DNA of 6,136 nt, from positions 1 to 6,136 of the forward strand of contig JAITBO010000151.1 in NCBI GenBank assembly GCA_031283505.1. The letters are read 5' to 3'. Positions within the stretch are counted from its first letter, which is position 1. Every line of letters begins with the position of its first letter. Below, piece by piece: positions 1 to 6,076 of this stretch. This DNA comes from Treponema sp. (GTDB taxonomy: Bacteria > Spirochaetota > Spirochaetia > Treponematales > Breznakiellaceae). A model generated the notes under the pieces. It did no database searches and had not been told where the DNA came from. It worked only from the letters and a program-made list of their open reading frames with translations. Both the position numbers and the translations under genes were made by a program.

Positions 1-162
1 CGAAAGACCGCCGTGGTTGAAAAACGATTCAGCGTCCGCAGGAAAATGTTCCGGGCTGCCTTCAGCGACGATTTCCTTTATCGCACACTGTTCGGCTAAG
101 TTAAATGACGTTGCCCTGATGTCGATGCCCTGAGTATTGACACATTTCGTTTTTCTCTTCAT
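1..162 (-). CDS. Possible partial protein of unknown function, 5' end only
   Basis: The reverse strand reads open from an ATG at 162-160 to the left edge, giving 54 codons without a stop. The N-terminus begins MKRKTKCVNTQGIDIRATSF and continues with an acidic, helix-like stretch rich in Glu and Ala. An in-frame TAA lies seven codons upstream, so this ATG is the first available start. No Shine-Dalgarno sequence is visible; the upstream bases are AT-rich with a TATACAT stretch resembling a -10 box, which would imply a leaderless or nearly leaderless message. I do not recognise the family and see no signal peptide or membrane segment. Its start lies only 9 bases from the first possible start of the rightward gene at 172, so both cannot use these starts with ordinary promoters between them. 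The composition looks more protein-like than the forward frames here, but the piece is short. Confidence 0.4.
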   Translation of the reverse strand, partial: MKRKTKCVNTQGIDIRATSFNLAEQCAIKEIVAEGSPEHFPADAESFFNHGGLS

Positions 163-170
163 GGTATTTA
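137..170 (+). promoter_or_regulatory. Candidate rightward promoter elements
   Basis: TTGACA at 137-142 is a perfect -35 hexamer. TGG-TATTTA at 162-170 resembles an extended -10. The 22-base spacing is longer than the usual 16-18, so the two may not act together. If the -10 is real, transcription would start near 177, downstream of the ATG at 172, favouring a later start for the first rightward gene. The segment also overlaps the start of the leftward frame. Confidence 0.25.
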
Positions 171-171
171 T

Positions 172-768
172 ATGTATAGTTGTCCGTTATGGGTGAGTAA
201 TGCCATTCCTAAAGAATACCGGGATACCGCCGCAGCTCTTTTTCCCCCCGGAGGATTCCTTCCCGGAAAAGAGCCTATGGTGGAAGCGGCCATCGTCTTT
301 GCGGATATTTTGGGTATAGGTGCTGACTATAAAAGGCTTCTTGCCGACCGGAAATCCGGCAAAGAACTGCGGACCTTTCTGGGGCATTTTCGAAATAATC
401 TGGACCTCTTGATTCAAAAGACTTGGGTCGAAAAAACCGATGAAGCCCGTAAGGAAAAGCTCCAGGACCGGGTTCCGGGTCTGACAGATGCCATTGAACG
501 GGAGGATTATTCCACAGCCCTCAAGGAATTCAGCGACATATTGGAGGAGCTCGCCTATCTTTTCTTCGGCGCCCAGAGTTCCAAAGATGACTTTACCGAG
601 TATACCCTGCGTATTGACACCCAGATGGGACTTTTTTGGTGGTATGGCGGGCAGATAGGCTGTCTTCATTCACAGGGAAACGGCGGGTATCCTGGCGCTT
701 CGGATGTTGATAAAGATGCGTTGCGGGCGCTCCTGATGATAGGCATCTGTTATCTGACAAATTTTTAA
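172..768 (+). CDS. Conserved-looking hypothetical protein upstream of glnS
   Basis: This encodes a soluble 198-residue protein of unrecognised family, with no signal peptide or membrane helix. The middle (residues about 36-135) is charged and helix-rich (for example [17 protein letters not shown] and a later [18 protein letters not shown]), followed by an aromatic patch FFGAQ...[11 protein letters not shown] at about residues 131-164 and a hydrophobic C-terminus. The start is uncertain. ATG 172 gives the longest frame but has no Shine-Dalgarno. GTG 193 is possible. ATG 277 (residue 36) follows a purine-rich GGAAAAGAG and would leave room for divergent promoters. Codon use between 202 and 276 still looks coding, which argues against 277. 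It lies 23 bases before glnS in the same direction, so co-transcription is likely. The opposite-strand 160-codon frame over 187-669 is probably its shadow. No function is assigned. Confidence 0.75.
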   Translation: MYSCPLWVSNAIPKEYRDTAAALFPPGGFLPGKEPMVEAAIVFADILGIGADYKRLLADRKSGKELRTFLGHFRNNLDLLIQKTWVEKTDEARKEKLQDRVPGLTDAIEREDYSTALKEFSDILEELAYLFFGAQSSKDDFTEYTLRIDTQMGLFWWYGGQIGCLHSQGNGGYPGASDVDKDALRALLMIGICYLTNF

Positions 769-778
769 GACCTGCGGC

Positions 779-788
779 AAGGGGTGGA
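779..788 (+). promoter_or_regulatory. Ribosome binding site of glnS
   Basis: AAGGGGTGGA at 779-788 is a good purine-rich match to a Shine-Dalgarno sequence just before ATG 792. The next in-frame ATG is near residue 71, inside the catalytic domain, so this site supports the long N-terminus. Confidence 0.6.
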
Positions 789-791
789 AGC

Positions 792-2570
792 ATGGGAACT
801 GAGGATACAGCAAAACCGGGGGCGCTTCCTCCGGCAGGTTCTGCCGGGGGTAATCCTGCGGAGAGCGCCGACTTTATCAGCGAATTTATAAAGGAAGACC
901 TTAAAAATGGCCGGTTTGATTATGTGCATACCCGGTTTCCGCCGGAGCCGAACGGCTGGCTTCATATCGGTCACTGCAAGGCTTTTTACATTGATTTTAC
1001 CATGGCGGAGAGATTTGTCGGAAAATGCAACCTCCGCTTTGACGATACTAACCCGGAGAAAGAGGATATTTCCTATGTCGAGGCTATCAAACGGGATGTC
1101 AAATGGATGGGCTACGACTGGGAAGACCGGGAATACTACGCCTCCGACTATTACGAATACCTCTACGATTTAGCGGTAAAGATCATCAAAAAAGGCCGCG
1201 CCTATGTGGACGATCTTTCCGAGGAAGAGATAAGCGAGTACCGGGGAACTTCCGTGGACAGGAAGTCCGCCAGCAAGTCCGCCATCATCACGCCCCCCGG
1301 ACGGAACAGCCCTTACCGGAACCGCACGGTGGAGGAAAACCTGGACCTCTTTGCCCGTATGCGGGCGGGGGAATTTGCCGACGGCGCAAAAACCCTGCGG
1401 GCCAAGATCGACATGGCCCATCCGAACCTTCTCATGCGGGACCCGGTGATGTACCGCATACGCCGGGAGACCCATTACCGGACGGGGAACGCCTGGTGTA
1501 TCTACCCCATGTACGATTTTCAGCACCCCTTGTCGGACGCAAAGGAGGGAATCACCCATTCCCTCTGTTCCCTGGAATACGAGATACACCGTCCGCTCTA
1601 CGAGTGGTTTATCAACGAGGCGGAAGTCTTTCCCAGCCGGCAGATCGAATTCGCCCGGCTCAACCTGTCCCGCACGGTGATGAGCAAGCGGTGGCTCCTC
1701 CGGCTGGTACAGGAAAAGTATGTCTCCGGATGGGACGATCCCCGTATGCCCACCATCGCGGGCCTGCGGCGTCGGGGCTATACCCCGGTAGCCATACGGA
1801 GTTTCGTCTCCCAGATCGGCATAGCCAAGACCGACAGCATGGTGGAAATTGCCTTTTTGGAATACTGCCTGAGGGAAGACCTGAACAAACATTCCCGCCG
1901 GGTCATGGCGGTTCTGCGGCCTCTCAAGCTCATCATCGAAAACTGGCCCGCCGGCGCAGTCGAGGAACTTGACACGGTGAACAACCCGGAAGATGAATCC
2001 GCCGGGGTACGCAAGACGCCTTTTTCGGGGGAACTTTGGATTGAACGGGAGGATTTTGAGGAGGTTCCGCCCCCCAAATACTTCCGGCTTTTCCCCGGCA
2101 ACAGCGTCCGGCTCCGGTACGGCTACATTGTCACCTGTACGGGCTTCGACAAGAACGATGCCGGGGAAATCACGGCGGTGCGGTGCGTCTATGCCCCGGA
2201 GACGAAGGGTGGAAACGCCCCGGACAACCGCAAAGTCAGGAGTACCATACACTGGGTTTCCACGCCTCACGCCGTTCCCATAGAGGTACGGGTCTACGAT
2301 TATCTTTTCAACACGGAACGGCCCATGGAAGCGGTGCCCCGGCCCGATGGGTCCCCCGGTTCCTTTCTGGACAACCTTAACCCAAATTCCCTGGAGGTGA
2401 TTTCTTCCGCTTATGGGGAACCTTGCCTTGCGGACGCCGGGGTGGAAGAACGGTTCCAGTTTGAACGGTTGGGCTATTTTGTTAGGGACCCGGACATCTC
2501 GGACGGAAAACCGGTCTTTAACAAAACCGTGGGACTGCGGGATACCTGGGCCAAAATAGCTAAAAAATAA
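792..2570 (+). CDS. glnS: Glutaminyl-tRNA synthetase (glutamine--tRNA ligase)
   Basis: This cytoplasmic class I synthetase joins glutamine to tRNA-Gln using ATP. The 592 residues align by eye almost throughout with E. coli GlnRS (about 554). The ATP-site HIGH motif is at 58-61 within [13 protein letters not shown]. The glutamine-pocket segment FDDTNP is at 83-88, and CIYPMYDF at 236-243 carries the tyrosine equivalent to E. coli Tyr211. The KMSKS-type loop is VMSKR, with MSKR at 297-300. GWDDPRMPT and the C-terminal anticodon-binding beta-barrels follow, ending GLRDTWAK. An N-terminal extension of about 18-26 residues rich in Gly, Ala and Pro precedes the conserved start. A 12-residue insertion lies after RGT (residues 154-166) relative to the E. 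coli protein. All catalytic motifs are intact, so it should be active. Its presence implies direct tRNA-Gln charging, in contrast to the GatCAB amidotransferase route common in many bacteria. The identification is secure. Confidence 0.98.
   Translation: MGTEDTAKPGALPPAGSAGGNPAESADFISEFIKEDLKNGRFDYVHTRFPPEPNGWLHIGHCKAFYIDFTMAERFVGKCNLRFDDTNPEKEDISYVEAIKRDVKWMGYDWEDREYYASDYYEYLYDLAVKIIKKGRAYVDDLSEEEISEYRGTSVDRKSASKSAIITPPGRNSPYRNRTVEENLDLFARMRAGEFADGAKTLRAKIDMAHPNLLMRDPVMYRIRRETHYRTGNAWCIYPMYDFQHPLSDAKEGITHSLCSLEYEIHRPLYEWFINEAEVFPSRQIEFARLNLSRTVMSKRWLLRLVQEKYVSGWDDPRMPTIAGLRRRGYTPVAIRSFVSQIGIAKTDSMVEIAFLEYCLREDLNKHSRRVMAVLRPLKLIIENWPAGAVEELDTVNNPEDESAGVRKTPFSGELWIEREDFEEVPPPKYFRLFPGNSVRLRYGYIVTCTGFDKNDAGEITAVRCVYAPETKGGNAPDNRKVRSTIHWVSTPHAVPIEVRVYDYLFNTERPMEAVPRPDGSPGSFLDNLNPNSLEVISSAYGEPCLADAGVEERFQFERLGYFVRDPDISDGKPVFNKTVGLRDTWAKIAKK
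828..850 (+). repeat. GC-rich hairpin inside the glnS N-terminal extension
   Basis: CCTCCGGCA (828-836) and TGCCGGGGG (842-850) can pair as a 9-bp stem with one G-U pair around the 5-base loop GGTTC. It begins 37 bases into glnS, in the codons of the non-conserved Pro/Gly extension. No T-run follows, so it is not an intrinsic terminator. It could slow early translation or simply reflect GC-rich codons. Confidence 0.5.
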
Positions 2571-2583
2571 GAAAGCCGGATCT

Positions 2584-4593
2584 ATGACGGTGAAATACGT
2601 GCGATCAATTTTGGTAAAATTGAAAAGTTTGATAGTCCCCCACAGACGGGAAATAATTATCCTGCCGCTGAACAAAACGCTTCCCATGATCGGTTCTTAT
2701 GCATTGGGAAAGATACGGCCTCAGTTCAAGGCTGTAATCCTGGTAAGCGTATACCTGGCTGCGGCGCGGTTTTTTTTATTGAAATCGCCTTTGCATAACG
2801 CGGTTTCTATAGCCGTCAGCGTAGGCGCGGCGATTCTGGGGCTGTCGTTGTTTCTGGAAGGGCTCTTCCTGGGCGTCATGCCCCTGGGCGAACAGTGCGG
2901 AATGCGGCTTCCCGCCAAAACCGGCATAGCGGGGATTACGGTTTTTTCCATTATTGTCGGGATTACCGCAACCCTTGCCGAACCCGCCATTGCGATTCTT
3001 CAACAACAGGGGAGCGTGATTCCCGCCTGGGACGCGCCGCTCCTCTACTTGCTGCTTAACCGGGGAACTTCCTGGCTGGTCGCCGCGATAGCGTCCGGGG
3101 TAGGGCTTTCGGTGGCCCTGGGCATTTATCGCTTCATGTTCGGCTGGCCGTTCAAACCACCGGTCTTCATCATCATCTCCATTCTGATTGCCGCAAGCGT
3201 TTTTTTTGACGAGAACGCCGTCCTCCGCCCGGTAGTGAACCTTGCCTGGGACGCGGGCGGCGCGGCAACCGGCGCGGTTACGGTGCCGATCATCCTTGCC
3301 CTGGGCCTGGGGGTCTCAAAGACAGGCGGAAAAAGTTCGAACACTTCGGGGCTGGGGGTGGTGACCCTTGCCTCCGCCCTGCCGGTGGCAAGCGTTCTTT
3401 TTCTCGCGGCGCTCCTCGCTCCCAAGGTTCCGGGGCCTTCCGATGCGGGGACATTCTTCTCGTCCCGGCCCGAACAACGGGAAAAGGCCGTCTACGTTTC
3501 GGGCAGCCCGGAGGAACTTCTCAAAATGGCGGAAGCCGCCGTTTTAAGCGGGGAACTCTCACCGGCTGCCTTTGAATCTTTTTTCCCCGGAACAACGGGC
3601 GAGGATGAGGAGGAAACGGACGCGGAGCTTTCGGTGTTTTCTCCCCAATCCTTGCGGGGTTTCATGCGGGCCGCCCTGCTGGCGGTTTTGCCCCTGGCCC
3701 TGGTTTTGATTATCACCATCAGTTTCATCGCCCGTGACCGTATCCGTAATCTCGACGTAGCCATACTGGGCATAGTTTTTGCGGCTCTGGGGATGTTCTC
3801 CCTTAACCTCGGCATGACCGGCGGCATCACGGCCATCAGTTCCCAGACGGGGACATCCCTTACCCGCACCTACACGGAAACCCCGCTGATCGAAAAGGCC
3901 GTTACCGTATACGGCGCCGATTCAACTTCGGTCTTTACCGTTCCGGGGGAAAGCGGGCCGGAGGAATACATCTGGATTCCCGGGGAAAAAGGGCCTGAGC
4001 CCCAAAAGTTTGTTCCCGAACGCCTCGCCGATGGCGTTTACACGCATATCCCCATCGAAAACGCCGTGTTCTCGAATTTCGGCAGGCTGGGAGGCTACCT
4101 GGCGGTACTCGTCTTTGTGTTCTTCCTGGGTTTTTTGGCCATATTCGCGGAACCCGCCCTGGCCGCCACCGCCGTTACCGTAGAGGAGATGACCACCGGT
4201 ACGTTTAAACGCTCAAAACTTGTGATGATTGCCGCCGCCGGCGTCGGTGCGGGAATGGCCATAGGTTTTGCGCGGGTGCTTTTCAGCAATATGCTGCCTT
4301 CGGGAGGCATACATCTGTCGTGGATACTGACACCCTCTTACGCCCTGGCCCTGCTCCTTACGGCATTCGCGCCGGAAGATTTCTCCTCTATTGCCTGGGA
4401 TGTCGCCGGTATAGCCACCGGCCCCATCACCGTTCCCATCATTATAACTACCGGCCTGGGGCTGGGCGCCGACTCACTCCGGGCGGACGGCGCCTTCGGC
4501 ATCGTGGCAACCGCAAGCGTCATCCCGATCATCGCGGTTCTTGTATCGGGCATCCTCGAAAAGCGGAAATCCCGGCAGGCGATAAAACAATAG
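2584..4593 (+). CDS. Tandem-duplicated DUF1538 multi-spanning membrane protein, probable transporter or channel
   Basis: This is a 669-residue inner-membrane protein with two DUF1538-type units at about 45-280 and 355-657. Matching blocks recur in both: TLAEPA (130-135) and IFAEPA (520-525); AWDAGGAATGAVTVPII (221-237) and AWDVAGIATGPITVPII (603-619), each followed by a GLGLG-like end; and GVVTLASALPVASVL (258-272) and GIVATASVIPIIAVL (639-653). About seven hydrophobic segments per unit and the spread of basic residues suggest N- and C-termini in the cytoplasm, with the acidic linker 281-358 outside. Unit 2 has about 75 extra loop residues (about 420-495). The Gly/Pro-rich blocks resemble re-entrant or substrate-binding segments, but no substrate is known. 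It starts 13 bases after glnS with only a weak ribosome site (GGAT), so translation may be coupled. It is followed 11 bases later by a PII-like gene, as I recall for other DUF1538 genes. The family call is strong; the transport role is inferred. Confidence 0.88.
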   Translation: MTVKYVRSILVKLKSLIVPHRREIIILPLNKTLPMIGSYALGKIRPQFKAVILVSVYLAAARFFLLKSPLHNAVSIAVSVGAAILGLSLFLEGLFLGVMPLGEQCGMRLPAKTGIAGITVFSIIVGITATLAEPAIAILQQQGSVIPAWDAPLLYLLLNRGTSWLVAAIASGVGLSVALGIYRFMFGWPFKPPVFIIISILIAASVFFDENAVLRPVVNLAWDAGGAATGAVTVPIILALGLGVSKTGGKSSNTSGLGVVTLASALPVASVLFLAALLAPKVPGPSDAGTFFSSRPEQREKAVYVSGSPEELLKMAEAAVLSGELSPAAFESFFPGTTGEDEEETDAELSVFSPQSLRGFMRAALLAVLPLALVLIITISFIARDRIRNLDVAILGIVFAALGMFSLNLGMTGGITAISSQTGTSLTRTYTETPLIEKAVTVYGADSTSVFTVPGESGPEEYIWIPGEKGPEPQKFVPERLADGVYTHIPIENAVFSNFGRLGGYLAVLVFVFFLGFLAIFAEPALAATAVTVEEMTTGTFKRSKLVMIAAAGVGAGMAIGFARVLFSNMLPSGGIHLSWILTPSYALALLLTAFAPEDFSSIAWDVAGIATGPITVPIIITTGLGLGADSLRADGAFGIVATASVIPIIAVLVSGILEKRKSRQAIKQ

Positions 4594-4597
4594 GGAG
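4592..4597 (+). promoter_or_regulatory. Ribosome binding site of the PII-like gene, overlapping the upstream stop codon
   Basis: AGGGAG at 4592-4597 lies 7 bases before ATG 4605 and shares bases with the TAG stop (4591-4593) of the membrane-protein gene. This decides the start at 4605 although the frame is open back to 4320, where it only overlaps the membrane-protein gene in another frame. The arrangement suggests translational coupling of the pair. Confidence 0.7.
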
Positions 4598-4604
4598 CCC
4601 CGGT

Positions 4605-5750
4605 ATGAAAAACGATTTTTCTACTATTATTTGTATCGCCGATGTAAACATAACGGATCTGTTGGACAAGACCCTTACGGACCTTGAACTGCCCGAAGTC
4701 TTTGTCCAGCGCACCAAGCAAATGTTCCTGGTTGATAAAAGGGGATTCCTGGGCCTGCGCCCCCTTACAAAGCATGACGAAAGCAGGGCGCTGTTCTACC
4801 GCTTCTATGTGCCGTCCAGGTTTGAACAGGGGGTGATGCGCCGTATTGCCGAAGCGACGGACCTCCGCATGGGTGGCCGGGGCTGCATCTTTTCGCAACG
4901 CAGCGTAATCCGGAGGGGAACGCCCCTTTCCTTTGACGAAAAAAAACTCGAAGCCCTCTGCGGCGTGGACGACAGGCATCCGGCGGACGGCAGGCGTCCG
5001 GTTGAGGACTACGCCCTTATCTGCTGTACCGTGCCGCGAGGCGTAGGAGAATCCCTTTCCGCAGCAGTGCTGGAACTCGGCCTCTGCGTACCGATTGTGT
5101 TCTTCGGTTCCGGCGTGGGGCTGCGGGACAAACTTGGACTTTTGCGCATAACCATTCCGGTAGAAAAAGAGATCATCTGGTTTCTAGTCCCCCGCTCCGA
5201 TGCGGAACTTGTGGAAAAGACCCTTATCCCCCGCGCCCGTCTTGATGTCCCCGGCCACGGTTTCCTCTACAAGTTTTTTGTCCACGCGCCGGTAGTGAAC
5301 CTCCGGGTCAGGCAGGGCAAAAGGGTCCACGCCGCGACCATGGAGCAGGTCATAGCCGCCCTGGATGAGGTGAGCGGATCAAGCGATTGGCGCAGAATCG
5401 GTACAAAGACCGGCAGTTTTTCCGGCGGCGGAAAAAACACGAAAAACAGCCTGAAGGGGCTTTTCTTTATCGGTGAAGAAGAAGAAGTCGAAATATTCCG
5501 GAAGACGGCAATGGCGAACGGAGCCCGCGGCGCGACGCTTAACCATATTGAGATGCGTTCCTACCGCGCTTCCGCCCAGGAACAGACTAAAGAATCCCAT
5601 TCCCGGGAATTCTGCGACATCATCATCCCCGCCGAAATTGAAGAAAGTCTCCTGACGCATATAAAAGAAACGGGCCTTTTCGACGTCGGACGGTCATGTA
5701 TACTAAAAGTGCTTCCCGTGGAGAAACCGGCTTCTTTCCGGCATCTGTGA
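4605..5750 (+). CDS. Three-module PII-like regulatory protein
   Basis: This is a soluble 381-residue protein with no signal peptide or membrane segment. Three stretches each show the beta-alpha-beta-beta-alpha-beta order of the PII/ferredoxin-like fold. Module 1 (about 6-106) ends with LRMGGRGCIFSQ. Module 2 (about 135-230) ends with VPGHGFLYKFFV. Module 3 (about 281-376) ends with FDVGRSCILKVLPVEKP. These ends resemble the canonical PII block GDGKIFVLPVE, and module 3 matches best. The classical T-loop with its uridylylated tyrosine is not recognisable; each module has a different loop (about 36-60, 165-188, 317-334). A Ser/Gly/Lys-rich linker (about 256-282) joins modules 2 and 3. Canonical PII is about 112 residues and trimeric, so one chain may equal one trimer. 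It probably acts on the DUF1538 protein encoded just upstream, as GlnK does on AmtB; that partnership and its ligand are inferred. I am confident in module 3 and in the PII-like nature, less so in the exact module boundaries. Confidence 0.8.
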   Translation: MKNDFSTIICIADVNITDLLDKTLTDLELPEVFVQRTKQMFLVDKRGFLGLRPLTKHDESRALFYRFYVPSRFEQGVMRRIAEATDLRMGGRGCIFSQRSVIRRGTPLSFDEKKLEALCGVDDRHPADGRRPVEDYALICCTVPRGVGESLSAAVLELGLCVPIVFFGSGVGLRDKLGLLRITIPVEKEIIWFLVPRSDAELVEKTLIPRARLDVPGHGFLYKFFVHAPVVNLRVRQGKRVHAATMEQVIAALDEVSGSSDWRRIGTKTGSFSGGGKNTKNSLKGLFFIGEEEEVEIFRKTAMANGARGATLNHIEMRSYRASAQEQTKESHSREFCDIIIPAEIEESLLTHIKETGLFDVGRSCILKVLPVEKPASFRHL

Positions 5751-6010
5751 GCAGTCCAAAGCCTTTATTGGAGGCGATCCCGATATACTGATTCCTCAAA
5801 ACCAAGACGGAAATGAAGGAATTTAACCATGAACTTCACGAACAAACTATAGATTTAACCTCAAAAGTTCGTGTGGTTAGTGGTTCATATCTTCCTGATT
5901 GGTCGTTGACAGGGCGCAGATTCCCGGCATCTTGCCGTCCAGCCCGGACCCAAAACGCCGATGGAAAAATTAAGCTTTTTTTCGGCCCCCGTGATGCCTA
6001 AAAATAAAAC
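5751..6010. other. Gene-poor interval between the operon and the insertion sequence
   Basis: There is no convincing gene or classic intrinsic terminator here. Short open scraps exist. One frame ends at TAA 5824-5826 and reads FIGGDPDILIPQNQDG. A second (5813-6001) starts at ATG 5813 without a good ribosome site. A third runs from about 5910 to the TAG at 6012-6014, with HLAVQPGPKTPMEKLSFF in it. These could be gene remnants. The 61-base inverted repeat at 5825-5885 and a small CGGCA/TGCCG hairpin at 5925-5937 are the clearest structures. An A5/T7 pair at about 5964-5980 is a weak hairpin only. Confidence 0.5.
5825..5885. repeat. Imperfect inverted repeat, possible dispersed palindromic element
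   Basis: The left arm at 5825-5843 (AACCATGAACTTCACGAAC) and the right arm at 5867-5885 (GTTCGTGTGGTTAGTGGTT) pair over 19 positions, with two true mismatches and two G-U pairs, around a 23-base AT-rich loop. The blocks are AACCA/TGGTT, AAC/GTT and CACGAAC/GTTCGTG. No T-run follows, so it is not a standard terminator. The arms carry the 9-base-spaced motif A(T/C)GAAC. I recall similar AACCACGAAC-type sequences as dispersed intergenic repeats in several bacterial genomes. It could be a small REP- or MITE-like element or an RNA stem protecting the operon 3' end. Confidence 0.65.
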
Positions 6011-6018
6011 CTAGTACC

Positions 6019-6046
6019 TTGATTAAGTTAAAAGTAATGCTATAAG
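6019..6046 (+). promoter_or_regulatory. Sigma-70-like promoter of the transposase
   Basis: TTGATT (6019-6024) is a fair -35. TATAAG (6041-6046) is a fair -10 at 16-base spacing, preceded by TGC (6038-6040), making an extended -10. Transcription would begin near 6053, leaving a short leader before ATG 6077. Confidence 0.6.
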
Positions 6047-6060
6047 ATACCCTTACCCAG

Positions 6061-6068
6061 AGGAGGGG
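6061..6068 (+). promoter_or_regulatory. Strong ribosome binding site of the transposase
   Basis: AGGAGGGG at 6061-6068 lies 8 bases before ATG 6077. It is the strongest Shine-Dalgarno sequence in the window and fixes the start of the transposase. Confidence 0.85.
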
Positions 6069-6076
6069 AAAGAAAA

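Noticed and set aside
187..669. 160-codon minus-strand frame opposite the first gene
   Set aside because: The plus-strand frame has the more natural helix-like composition and fits the operon. I cannot exclude the minus frame absolutely, but nothing supports it.
1103..1972. 289-codon forward frame inside glnS
   Set aside because: Its Arg/Pro/Gly-rich translation is typical of an out-of-frame reading, and glnS is unambiguous over the same bases.
1170..2687. 505-codon open frame on the minus strand
   Set aside because: It lies antisense to all the conserved motifs of glnS, has no ribosome site, and is the usual mirror frame of a GC-rich gene.
4320..4604. 95-codon upstream extension of the PII-like frame
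   Set aside because: It overlaps the conserved second DUF1538 unit in another frame, is Arg/His/Gly-rich, and a good ribosome site precedes ATG 4605.
5751..5775. GCCT...AGGC mini-hairpin after the PII-like stop as terminator
   Set aside because: Only a 4-bp stem with no T-run.
5813..6001. 62-codon frame downstream of the operon
   Set aside because: It spans the palindrome, has no good ribosome site and changes character midway, so it is more likely chance or debris than a gene.
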